This document shows, one piece after another, positions 1 through 7,051 of a stretch of DNA of 64,000 bases. Position numbers and translations under genes: made by a program. The notes under the pieces are model-generated. The model was given only the letters and a program-made list of their open reading frames with translations, did not search any database and was not told the origin of the DNA. This DNA is from Caulobacter sp. Root1455 (lineage in GTDB: Bacteria > Pseudomonadota > Alphaproteobacteria > Caulobacterales > Caulobacteraceae). The stretch covers positions 62,001 through 126,000 of the forward strand of contig NZ_LMFQ01000026.1 of the NCBI RefSeq assembly GCF_001426905.1, read 5' to 3'. Within the stretch, counting starts at the first letter, position 1. The number at the start of each line of letters is the position of its first letter.

Positions 1-1114
1 GCAGCTGGTCCATGCTCTGGGCCGTGTAGAAGGCTCGGACGAAAGCCTGGCCGCCCCCGTCCTTCAGCAGTTCGAAGCCCATGGCGCCGCCGGGCGGCGG
101 ATCGTCCCGAGGATAGTCGGCGGCGGTGAAGTGCGCGCCGAAGAAGGCGCGCAGGGCGGCGATGTTGGTGTCGTGGCCGACCAGCAGGGTCAGACGGCCC
201 GTATCGGCCTCGCCGTTCAGCGCAGACAGCACGCGCTTGGCGATCGGGGCGGCGTAGCGCTCGGCGATATAGGGCGCGCCGACCTCGTAGTTGAACTTCA
301 CCGGATGGAAGCGGAGCATGGCCTGGATGTCCGCCTTGGAGGCGCGCCCCCAACCGACTTCGTTCATCGGCTTGCCCTCGACATATTCCAGCAGGACGGT
401 CTGGCCGCCGGTCGAGGCGATCGACAGCGCGCCTTCCAGGTCCGGGCTGTCGCCTTTGTTGCCCTTCAGCGAAGACGGCCGCTTGGCGATGTCGCAGCCG
501 GCCTTGGTGGCCAGGTCGCAGCCCAGCACCTTCTGCAGGACCGCGAAGTCCTCGGCATGGACGCGCGCTTCGGCCGCGACGCCGGGCTTTTGGCGCTGAG
601 CGGCCTTCAGCGCGACGGCGCCGTCGATGCCCTCGGCCGGATGGAAGACCGGATCGTTGTCCTCGGTCACGGGATGATCGACCACGAGCCCGCAGCCGGC
701 CTGCAGGCCGTCGACGAACGACTCGGCGGTCTTGATGGCGCGGGACTTGCCGCTGGCCCAGACCACGATCTCGCCCTTGGGCGCGCAGCCGGCGTTGGGG
801 ATCAGCCCCCGAGAGGCCAGGAAGGTGCGGTTGTAGGCGCCCATCAGCCGCGCGCCTTCGATCCCATGCGGGGTCAACTCGCCGAACGGCGTGGTCCAGG
901 TCGACCAGGGCTGGGCGGTCGTGCCTTCCGGCGTGGCGGGCGATTTGGTCGGTGGACGGACGCTGTGGCGCATCAGCATGACCACGCGCTCAAGCTTCAG
1001 GTCGCCGGTCGGACCGCCGCTCGAAGCGGCGGCCGCCGGGCTGGCGATCCCAGTCGCGATCAGGGGCGCGGCGATCATCGCGGCCGTCATCAATGCGTTT
1101 CGAAGTCTCGCCAT
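1..1114 (-). CDS. Histidine acid phosphatase / phytase-like protein (C-terminus cut by window start)
   Basis: The open frame begins at an ATG read leftwards from 1114 behind a GAGGGAGG ribosome site and runs off the left edge, so about 371 codons are visible and the C-terminus is missing. The N-terminus is a hydrophobic, Ala-rich secretion signal (residues 1-25). Residues LMRHSVRPPTK match the histidine-acid-phosphatase signature RHGxRxP, with Ser in place of the usual Gly, and GHDTN near the visible end is the family's HD proton-donor motif. The family hydrolyses phosphomonoesters in the periplasm, including phytate (AppA type). The divergent neighbour is a beta-propeller phytase, which supports a phytate or organic-phosphate role. 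Exact substrate is inference; glucose-1-phosphatase is the main alternative. Confidence 0.85.
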   Translation of the reverse strand, partial: MARLRNALMTAAMIAAPLIATGIASPAAAASSGGPTGDLKLERVVMLMRHSVRPPTKSPATPEGTTAQPWSTWTTPFGELTPHGIEGARLMGAYNRTFLASRGLIPNAGCAPKGEIVVWASGKSRAIKTAESFVDGLQAGCGLVVDHPVTEDNDPVFHPAEGIDGAVALKAAQRQKPGVAAEARVHAEDFAVLQKVLGCDLATKAGCDIAKRPSSLKGNKGDSPDLEGALSIASTGGQTVLLEYVEGKPMNEVGWGRASKADIQAMLRFHPVKFNYEVGAPYIAERYAAPIAKRVLSALNGEADTGRLTLLVGHDTNIAALRAFFGAHFTAADYPRDDPPPGGAMGFELLKDGGGQAFVRAFYTAQSMDQL

Positions 1115-1231
1115 AACGCCTCCCTCGCCGCTCACCCTTGGCGACATGTTGTTGACCGGGTTGTACGAATGGATATTCTATTTGGCAACTAAATTGGAAT
1201 TTTTAGTGCAATTTTTGACGCCCGGCCCGAT

Positions 1232-1249
1232 TTCGTCAGCGGGGCGTCA
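1232..1249. promoter_or_regulatory. Candidate PhoB (Pho-box) direct repeat
   Basis: TTCGTCA and GGCGTCA occur as a direct repeat with an 11-base period (1232-1238 and 1243-1249), the spacing of a Pho box (two 7-mers separated by 4 bases). The repeat lies between two divergent phosphatase genes. Base match to the CTGTCAT consensus is only moderate, so this is a suggestion based on spacing and context. Confidence 0.3.
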
Positions 1250-1303
1250 GGGCGACCGCTCTAGCCAAGTCGCACGATTTGAGATGCGACATCAGGGGAC
1301 CAC

Positions 1304-3337
1304 ATGATCCATCGCCGCGCCACCTTCGCCGCCGCCAGCGCCCTAGCCTTGCTGATCGCCGCCCCTGCTCTGGCCCAGACCGCTGGCGCCCAGACGGCCA
1401 GCGTCGCGCCGGTCGGCGCGACGGTCCCCACCGCGCAAGGCGGCGCCAACGCCTCGGCCCTGCTCTACAACGCGGCCGACCCGGCCAAAAGCGTCATCGC
1501 CGCCACCGGCGAGCTGGGCGGGCTGGAGTTCTACGGCCTTGACGGCCAGCACCGCTCGGCCCTGCCCGGCGGCGAAACCTACGGCGTCGATGTGCGCGGC
1601 GACCTGATCGCGGTGTTGGACCGCAAGGACGGCCGCCTGCGCCTGTCGCGCTACGACTTCGCCAGCGGCGCCGCCGCCGGCGTCGACGCCCGCCCCCTGA
1701 CCCTGGGCTATGCCGGCGAAGGCCTGTGTCTGCACAAGAGCCCCCGCGACGGCGCGCTCTACGCTTTCACCCTGGGCGGCGAGGGCCAGTTGGACCAGTG
1801 GCTGCTGTTCCAGGCCGCCGACGGCAAGCTGGACGGCCGCATCGTTCGCCGCCTCCACCTGTCGTCCGAGGCCAAGTACTGCGTCGCCGACGACGCCAGC
1901 GGCGTGCTCTACATCGCCCAGCAGGCCGTCGGGATCTGGCGTTACGACGCCGACCCGGAAGCCGAGGCCGTGGCGACCGTGATCGACATCAACCGCCTGG
2001 GCCGCATCAAGGGCGAGGTCGGCGGCCTGGCTGTCCTGAACGGCGGCCCGCAGGGAAACTACCTGGTGGCGGCCAATGCCGACGCCGGCGATTACAACGT
2101 CTATGACCGCAACGCCGATGACCGGTTCCTGGGCGCGTTCCGCATCCAGGCCAATGGCGCGGACGTGCTGCAGGGGCCGTCGGGGTTGTTCGGTCTGCGC
2201 GCGCCCGTCGGCCCGGGCCTGCCGGCCGGCGCCCTGCTGGTCACCGACGACCGCAAGGCCGGGGCCAACACCCAGGTGCTGTCGTGGAAGGACGTCGCCG
2301 CCGCCCTGAACATCTCGCCCGGCGACGATGCGCCGGTCGTCGCCCCCAGCAAGCTGGCCCTCGTCACGGCGACGATGGAAACCCAGCCCGTCGACCACGG
2401 CGGCGACGCGGCCGACGATCCGGCCATCTACGTCCACCCGACCGATCCCGGCAAAAGCGCCATCATCGCCACCGACAAGAAAGGCGGCATGCTGGTCTAC
2501 GACCTGGCGGGCAAGCCGCTGCAGTACCTGCCCGACGGCAAGATGAACAATGTCGACCTGCGCCAGGGCTTCAAGCTGGGCGGCAAGAGCGTCACCCTGG
2601 TCACGGCCAGCGACCGCACCCACAAGGCCATCGCGATCTACACGATCGATCCCGACACCCGACTGCTGACCAGCGTCGCCGACGGCGTCCAGGCCACGGG
2701 CCTGTCGGACCCCTATGGCCTGTGCATGTACCGCAACCGAAAGGGCGCGACCTTCGTGTTCATCAGCGATCCCGACGGCCTGGTCCGCCAGTGGAAGCTG
2801 GTCCCCACCCCGGCCGGCAAGGTCCGCGCCGAGGCTGTGCGCGACGTCAAGTTCGAAACCCAGACCGAGGGCTGCGTCGCGGACGACGAGACCGGCAAGC
2901 TCTATGTCGCCGAGGAAGACGTCGCGCTGTGGAAGCTGGGCGCCGAACCTTCGACCGGCGTGGCCCGGACCGCCGTCATCCATGTGAAGGACAACCCCGC
3001 CCTGAAGGACGATCTGGAAGGCGTGGGGCTCTACGCGCAAGTCGCGGGCAAGGGCTATCTGGTGGTCTCCAGCCAGGGCAACAACAGCTACGCTCTGTTC
3101 AAACGCGAGGGCGACAACGCCTATGTCGGCAGCTTCGCCGTGATCGCCGACGGCGCGAGCGGCGTCGACGGCATCTCCGAAACCGACGGCCTGGAGGTCA
3201 CCAGCGCCTCGCTGGGCGCGGGTCTGGGGGGCGGAGCCTTCATCGCCCAGGACGGCCGCAACGTCTCACCGCCGGAGAACCAGAACTTCAAGCTGGTCCC
3301 ATGGGCCGCGATCGCCCGGAAACTGGGCCTGGACTGA
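1304..3337 (+). CDS. phy: Secreted two-domain beta-propeller phytase
   Basis: A 677-residue protein with a Sec signal peptide (residues 1-25, ending LALLIAAPALAQ). Residues about 40-330 form an incomplete phytase-like propeller domain and 335-677 a full beta-propeller phytase domain. The C-terminal domain shows the family landmarks DDPAIYVHP, ATDKKGGMLVYDLAGK, MNNVDLR, SDRTH, TEGCVADDE and DDLEGVGLY, which carry the calcium and phosphate ligands. Known dual-domain BPPs hydrolyse phytate in a Ca-dependent way, the N-terminal domain releasing phosphate from lower inositol phosphates; that division of labour is inferred here. It is divergent from an unrelated histidine-type phosphatase 189 bases away. 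The ribosome site before the ATG is weak. Export to the periplasm or surface is expected. Confidence 0.93.
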   Translation: MIHRRATFAAASALALLIAAPALAQTAGAQTASVAPVGATVPTAQGGANASALLYNAADPAKSVIAATGELGGLEFYGLDGQHRSALPGGETYGVDVRGDLIAVLDRKDGRLRLSRYDFASGAAAGVDARPLTLGYAGEGLCLHKSPRDGALYAFTLGGEGQLDQWLLFQAADGKLDGRIVRRLHLSSEAKYCVADDASGVLYIAQQAVGIWRYDADPEAEAVATVIDINRLGRIKGEVGGLAVLNGGPQGNYLVAANADAGDYNVYDRNADDRFLGAFRIQANGADVLQGPSGLFGLRAPVGPGLPAGALLVTDDRKAGANTQVLSWKDVAAALNISPGDDAPVVAPSKLALVTATMETQPVDHGGDAADDPAIYVHPTDPGKSAIIATDKKGGMLVYDLAGKPLQYLPDGKMNNVDLRQGFKLGGKSVTLVTASDRTHKAIAIYTIDPDTRLLTSVADGVQATGLSDPYGLCMYRNRKGATFVFISDPDGLVRQWKLVPTPAGKVRAEAVRDVKFETQTEGCVADDETGKLYVAEEDVALWKLGAEPSTGVARTAVIHVKDNPALKDDLEGVGLYAQVAGKGYLVVSSQGNNSYALFKREGDNAYVGSFAVIADGASGVDGISETDGLEVTSASLGAGLGGGAFIAQDGRNVSPPENQNFKLVPWAAIARKLGLD

Positions 3338-3354
3338 GGCGAGCGGGATTGAGT

Positions 3355-3383
3355 TATAATATGTATTTATGATACATGTTATA
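3355..3383. promoter_or_regulatory. AT-rich palindrome resembling an NsrR (NO-sensing repressor) operator
   Basis: TATAATATGTAT (3355-3366) and ATACATGTTATA (3372-3383) pair at 11 of 12 positions around a 5-base centre, in a region otherwise above 65% GC. The inner part reads ATGTATTT-A-..ATACAT, close to the NsrR consensus ATGYATTTNAAATRCAT. It lies 74 bases before the Nfu-type Fe-S carrier gene. It lacks GC pairing and a T-run, so an intrinsic terminator for the phytase gene is less likely. NsrR itself is not in the window. Confidence 0.5.
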
Positions 3384-3456
3384 GCCTAACCGACCCGCCG
3401 TCGCGGCCGACGCCCGCCTTGGTTCCGGACGCCACGAACAGGGAAGCAAGGCCCGC

Positions 3457-4155
3457 ATGTTCATCCTGACCGAACAGACGCCCAATCCCGCGGCCATGAA
3501 GTTCATTCCGCACTGCGTGGTGACGTCTGATCCGGCCCAGGCGTTTCGTCGCGTCGATCACCAGGCCGGCCGGTCGCCGCTCGCGGACCGTCTGTTCGAA
3601 TTGCCCGCCGTCGACGGCGTCTTCATCGCCCACGACTTTGTCACCGTGACGCGAGCGCCGGACGGCCCGCCGTGGAGCGTCCTTCGTCTCGAGGCGATCG
3701 CCGCCCTGGCCGATCACCTCGCCAGCGGCGCGCCGGCCGTGATCGGATCGGCGCCGTCCACGGCGATCAGCGGCGGCGAAATCGAGGATGAGATCCTGGG
3801 CGTCCTGGGGCTCTATGTCCGTCCCGGCGTCGCCCGCGACGGCGGCGACGTGGTGTTTGATCGCTTCGATCCGGACACCGGCGTGCTGTGGATCGAGATG
3901 CGCGGCGCCTGCGGGGGCTGCCCTTCGTCGCAAATGACCCTGAAGACGAGCATCGAGACTATCGTGCGCCGCTACGTGCCCGAGGTGAAGCGGGTCGAGG
4001 CGACCGCGGCCGCCGAAGACGCGGCGCCCAGTCGCCTGCGAACCTGGATGGCCAAGCTGAAGGGCGTCAAATCCCAGGGCGCACGCCCTGTCTTCACCCA
4101 CAACGGCGAGCCCGCGGCGTCGGACCTGGCGCCGCCGGCGACTTCATCGACCTAG
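3457..4155 (+). CDS. Nfu/NifU-type iron-sulfur cluster carrier with C-terminal extension
   Basis: The 232-residue protein has an N-terminal Nfu_N domain (about 1-90; FILTEQTPNPAAMKFIP) and a NifU C-terminal domain (about 105-175) with the CxxC cluster-binding motif in RGACGGCPSS. About 55 poorly conserved residues follow. Nfu proteins carry [4Fe-4S] clusters to target enzymes or repair damaged ones. The start is the ATG behind GGAAGCAAGG. An NsrR-like palindrome lies upstream and Moco and nitrate-reductase genes follow, so a role in supplying or repairing clusters for NarG/NarH, HemN, MoaA or UbiU/V under nitrosative or low-oxygen conditions is likely but inferred. Housekeeping Nfu proteins are usually shorter (about 185-190 residues). 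Confidence 0.88.
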   Translation: MFILTEQTPNPAAMKFIPHCVVTSDPAQAFRRVDHQAGRSPLADRLFELPAVDGVFIAHDFVTVTRAPDGPPWSVLRLEAIAALADHLASGAPAVIGSAPSTAISGGEIEDEILGVLGLYVRPGVARDGGDVVFDRFDPDTGVLWIEMRGACGGCPSSQMTLKTSIETIVRRYVPEVKRVEATAAAEDAAPSRLRTWMAKLKGVKSQGARPVFTHNGEPAASDLAPPATSST

Positions 4156-4191
4156 TCCCCGCCGAAACGGCCCTGCGACATATCCGGCCGC

Positions 4192-4205
4192 TTGATATGG
4201 GACAA
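4192..4205 (+). promoter_or_regulatory. Weak FNR/FixK-like box before moaD
   Basis: TTGATATGGGACAA matches TTGAY-N4-RTCAA at 8 of 10 positions. A TAAATC hexamer at 4228-4233 falls exactly where a -10 element would lie if the box were centred at -41.5, giving a transcript start near 4240. Weak alone; supported by this geometry and by stronger boxes nearby. Confidence 0.35.
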
Positions 4206-4271
4206 TCGGCCCGCCTCGCGACCGGTGTAAATCCCATCCGCCAATCAGGCCGACAGCGATCGAGGTCTTTC

Positions 4272-4559
4272 GTGCTTCAAAACTTGACGTCGTCCCCCGG
4301 CTTGACCGGGTCCGTCCAGGTCCGCTTCTTCGGCAAGATCGCCGACCATTTCGGCCGCACGGCGACCGTGGAAATCCCCGCCGGCGGCTGTTCGCTGCCA
4401 TGGTTCAAGGCCCGCCTCGCCGACCAGGTCGAAGGCGGCGCCGAAGCCCTGGCCGAGCGCGGCCTGCGGACGGCGATCGATCACATGGTCGTCGGCGGAG
4501 CAGCCTGGATCGGTTCCGGACAGGAAGTGGCCTTCCTGTCGATGTTCTCAGGAGGTTGA
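4272..4559 (+). CDS. moaD: Molybdopterin synthase small subunit (sulfur carrier)
   Basis: A 95-residue ubiquitin-fold protein (VQVRFFGKIADHFGR near the N-terminus) ending in FSGG, the C-terminal diglycine that is adenylated and thiocarboxylated before sulfur transfer to precursor Z with MoaE. The best start is the GTG at 4272, behind GAGG seven bases upstream. No ATG gives a better-spaced start. The AGGAGG ribosome site of the next gene is formed by the last codons (TCA GGA GGT) of this one, so translation of moaD and moaB is physically coupled. First gene of a moaD-moaB-moeA operon. moaC and moaE are not in the window. Confidence 0.88.
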   Translation: MLQNLTSSPGLTGSVQVRFFGKIADHFGRTATVEIPAGGCSLPWFKARLADQVEGGAEALAERGLRTAIDHMVVGGAAWIGSGQEVAFLSMFSGG

Positions 4560-4561
4560 CC

Positions 4562-5131
4562 ATGGATGACGCCCCGCCGGCCGTGAAGAGTCGCAAGCCC
4601 GGCATCGACGAGCGCCTGCCCTTCTACCCGCTCAACATCGCCGTCCTGACCATTTCCGACACCCGCAACCTCGACACCGACACCTCGGGCGCCCTGCTGG
4701 CCGATCGCCTGACCGCCGCCGGTCACGGCCTGGTCGGACGGATCATCGTGCCCGACGAGGTGGAAGCCATCCGCCGCCAGGTCCGGGCCTGGGCCGACGA
4801 CGAGGCGGTCGACGTCATCCTGACCACCGGCGGCACGGGCTTCGCGCCACGCGACGTCACGCCCGAGGCCCTGCAACCGCTGTTCCGTCGGACCATGGAC
4901 GGCTTCTCGGTGGTGTTCCATCAGGCCAGCCAGGGCACGGTCGGGGTCGCGACCCTGCAGTCCCGCGCCCTGGCCGGCCAGATCGGCGAGACCTTCGTGT
5001 TCTGCGTGCCGGGCTCGACCGGCGCCTGCAAGGACGCCTGGGACCTGGTGCTGGGCCAGGAGCTGGACAGCCGCTTCAAGCCCTGTTCGCTGGTCGGCCA
5101 GATCCCCCGCTATCGGGGCCTTTGCAGTTGA
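4562..5131 (+). CDS. moaB: Molybdenum cofactor biosynthesis protein B (MPT adenylyltransferase family)
   Basis: A 189-residue MoaB/MogA-fold protein. The molybdopterin-binding motifs TTGGTGFAPRDVTPEA (about 90-105) and VPGSTGACKDAWD are visible. MogA-type proteins adenylate molybdopterin so that MoeA can insert molybdate; the MoaB branch is thought to do the same or assist. The start ATG lies two bases after the moaD stop behind AGGAGG. An N-terminal extension of about 20 residues precedes the fold. Its stop overlaps the start region of moeA. MogA is the alternative name. Confidence 0.92.
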   Translation: MDDAPPAVKSRKPGIDERLPFYPLNIAVLTISDTRNLDTDTSGALLADRLTAAGHGLVGRIIVPDEVEAIRRQVRAWADDEAVDVILTTGGTGFAPRDVTPEALQPLFRRTMDGFSVVFHQASQGTVGVATLQSRALAGQIGETFVFCVPGSTGACKDAWDLVLGQELDSRFKPCSLVGQIPRYRGLCS

Positions 5132-6315
5132 TCAGCTTCGAGCAAGCCTCGGCGCTCGTCGCCGATCTGGCGCAGGCCCTGCCCCACGAAACCGTCGGCC
5201 TGGCCCTGGCCGACGGCCGGATCCTGGCCAAGCCGATCGTCGCCCGCCGCACCTCGCCGGCCACCGACGTCTCGGCCATGGACGGCTACGCCGCGCGCGA
5301 CGACGACTTGGTCGAGGCGCCCGTGCGTCTGGCCGTCATCGGTGAAGCCTATGCCGGCCAGGCCTTCGACGGCGTTCTGGCGCCCGGCTCCTGCGTGCGC
5401 ATCTTCACCGGCGCGACCGCGCCGATCGGAACCGATCGGGTGGTCATCCAGGAAGAGGTCCGGCGTGAAGGGCCTCGGGCGGTGTTCCTGCAAACACCCC
5501 GGGGCGGCCGCAATCTGCGCGCGCCCGGCTCCGACTTCGCGGCGGGAGACGTTCTCGTCGAGCCCGGCGTTCGGCTCAACGCTCAGCGCATGGTGGCGGC
5601 CGCGGCGGCCGACCTGGCGCGGGTGTCGGTGATTTCTCGCCCCAGGGTCCTGATCATCAGCACCGGCGAGGAGCTCGACGAGCCGGGACGCCCCTCCAAG
5701 CTTCGGCCCGGGATCCCCGAGAGCGTGTCCTTCGGCGTCGCCTCGCTGGTTCGCGCTTGGGGGGGCAAGGTGGTCGATCGCTGGCGCCTGGGCGATGATC
5801 TGGCGGCGCTGGAGACGGCGGCCCGCTCGGCGGTCGGTCGGGCCGACGTGGTCGTCGTGACCGGCGGCGCCTCGGTGGGCGAACGCGACTTCGCCAAGGC
5901 GATGTTCGCGCCGCTGGATCTGCAACTGATCTTCTCGAAGGTGGCCATCAAGCCGGGGAAGCCGATCTGGATCGGGCGGGCGTCGGGCGCCCTGGTCGTC
6001 GGCCTGCCGGGCAATCCGACGTCGGCCCTGGTCACCGCGCGACTTTTCCTGGCCCCGCTGATCGCGGGCCTCGCCGGACTGGGATCGGCCGCGGCGACGG
6101 ACTGGCGCTCCGTGGCTCTGACCGGCTCGCTGGGCCCCTGCGGTGATCGCGAGACCTTCGTCCGCGGACGACGAACCCAGGGCGGCGTCGAGCCGATCGG
6201 TGATCAGGACTCTTCGGCCCAAAAGGCCCTGGTCCTGAGCGATGTGCTGATCCGCCGCCGCCCGGGCGACGCGGCGAGCGAGACCGGGGCGTTGGTCGAG
6301 ATCCTGGATTTCTGA
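5122..6315 (+). CDS. moeA: Molybdopterin molybdenumtransferase
   Basis: A 395-397-residue MoeA with all expected blocks: DVSAMDGYAAR (substrate loop), RIFTGATAPIGTD, ISTGEEL, VTGGASVGERDF and KVAIKPGKP with GLPGNP. It inserts molybdate into adenylated molybdopterin. No ATG is available at the right place; the start is TTG at 5122 or TTG at 5128, the latter sharing a TTGA overlap with the moaB stop, which indicates translational coupling. Last gene of the moaDB-moeA unit, serving the nitrate reductase 9 kb downstream and other molybdoenzymes. Confidence 0.93.
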   Translation: MQLISFEQASALVADLAQALPHETVGLALADGRILAKPIVARRTSPATDVSAMDGYAARDDDLVEAPVRLAVIGEAYAGQAFDGVLAPGSCVRIFTGATAPIGTDRVVIQEEVRREGPRAVFLQTPRGGRNLRAPGSDFAAGDVLVEPGVRLNAQRMVAAAAADLARVSVISRPRVLIISTGEELDEPGRPSKLRPGIPESVSFGVASLVRAWGGKVVDRWRLGDDLAALETAARSAVGRADVVVVTGGASVGERDFAKAMFAPLDLQLIFSKVAIKPGKPIWIGRASGALVVGLPGNPTSALVTARLFLAPLIAGLAGLGSAAATDWRSVALTGSLGPCGDRETFVRGRRTQGGVEPIGDQDSSAQKALVLSDVLIRRRPGDAASETGALVEILDF

Positions 6316-6323
6316 TCAGCGGC

Positions 6324-6866
6324 CTATGGCGCGCCGACGAAGTGCGGGAAGAGGACCGTGTCCTCCAGGTGCATGTGCTCGCGCAGCTCGTGATCCAGCT
6401 TGCGGCAAAGCTGGTCCAGGACCCGCCACGTTCCGCAGGCGCCTTCCGGCACGGAAAAGTTCCGGGTGATCTCCGTCAACCGCGTCAGTTGCCCGGTCAG
6501 GTCGCCATGCTCGACCTGCATGCGGGCGATGGCGACCCGCAGCATCGACCCGCGGCCGGCGCGCATCATCGGAAACAGGACCTCCTCCTCCTTCTGCTGA
6601 TGGCCAACCAGGTCCTCGGCCATCATCTGGAGGTGATCGGCCAGGCCATGCGGACAGTCGGCGTCGCCGCCGTGCACCGCCTCGACCCTGCGCGCCAGGG
6701 CGATGGCCCGCGGAAAATCCTCCAGGTGGACGTCGTGGTAGCGCCGCATGATGTGGTCGATCAGCGGGCCGACCTGGCCGTCGGTCAGCGGTTCGCCCGG
6801 CGAATGCGGCGGGGCGCCGGCGTCCAAGGCGTGAGCAAGAGCGGCGGGGCTGGTGAGCGTGGTCAT
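6324..6866 (-). CDS. YtfE/RIC-like di-iron Fe-S cluster repair protein lacking the N-terminal ScdA domain
   Basis: A 180-residue hemerythrin-like protein aligned by eye with the C-terminal domain of YtfE/RIC: LIDHIMRRYHDVHLEDFP, VHGG.ADCPHGL, HQQKEEEVLFPMMRAG, VEHGDLTGQL and LREHMHLEDTVLFPHFVG supply the His/Glu di-iron ligands. RIC proteins repair Fe-S clusters damaged by NO or oxidants. The N-terminal Cys-containing ScdA_N domain of E. coli YtfE is absent; only about 35 unrelated residues precede the di-iron domain. The ATG at 6866 has GGAG eight bases upstream; longer open frame exists but has no better start. Divergent from nrdJ with an FNR-type box between; for this gene the box gives a TGTCAT -10 at the right distance. 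Confidence 0.85.
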   Translation of the reverse strand: MTTLTSPAALAHALDAGAPPHSPGEPLTDGQVGPLIDHIMRRYHDVHLEDFPRAIALARRVEAVHGGDADCPHGLADHLQMMAEDLVGHQQKEEEVLFPMMRAGRGSMLRVAIARMQVEHGDLTGQLTRLTEITRNFSVPEGACGTWRVLDQLCRKLDHELREHMHLEDTVLFPHFVGAP

Positions 6867-6935
6867 CTTTGGGTCTCCGCCCCGACCCCTAGGGGCTTCG
6901 CCGATCGATGACATTGAGCGAAACCGTCGCGCGCC

Positions 6936-6949
6936 TTGATGTTGCTCAA
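6936..6949. promoter_or_regulatory. FNR/FixK-type box between ytfE-like gene and nrdJ
   Basis: TTGATGTTGCTCAA matches TTGAY-N4-RTCAA at 9 of 10 positions, inside the longer palindrome CCTTGA...TCAAGG. For the minus-strand gene, a centre at -41.5 puts the transcript start at 6901 with TGTCAT as the -10 element (6913-6908). No convincing -10 appears at the equivalent place for nrdJ. Confidence 0.6.
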
Positions 6950-7051
6950 GGCCCGCCTTGGCGGATGTCGCAAGCTGCGCACCCCCGAGTCGCCTTCCGC
7001 GCGCCGCAGGGAATCGACCAGCCTTCACCTCCCCTTTCAGAGAGAGCGACC

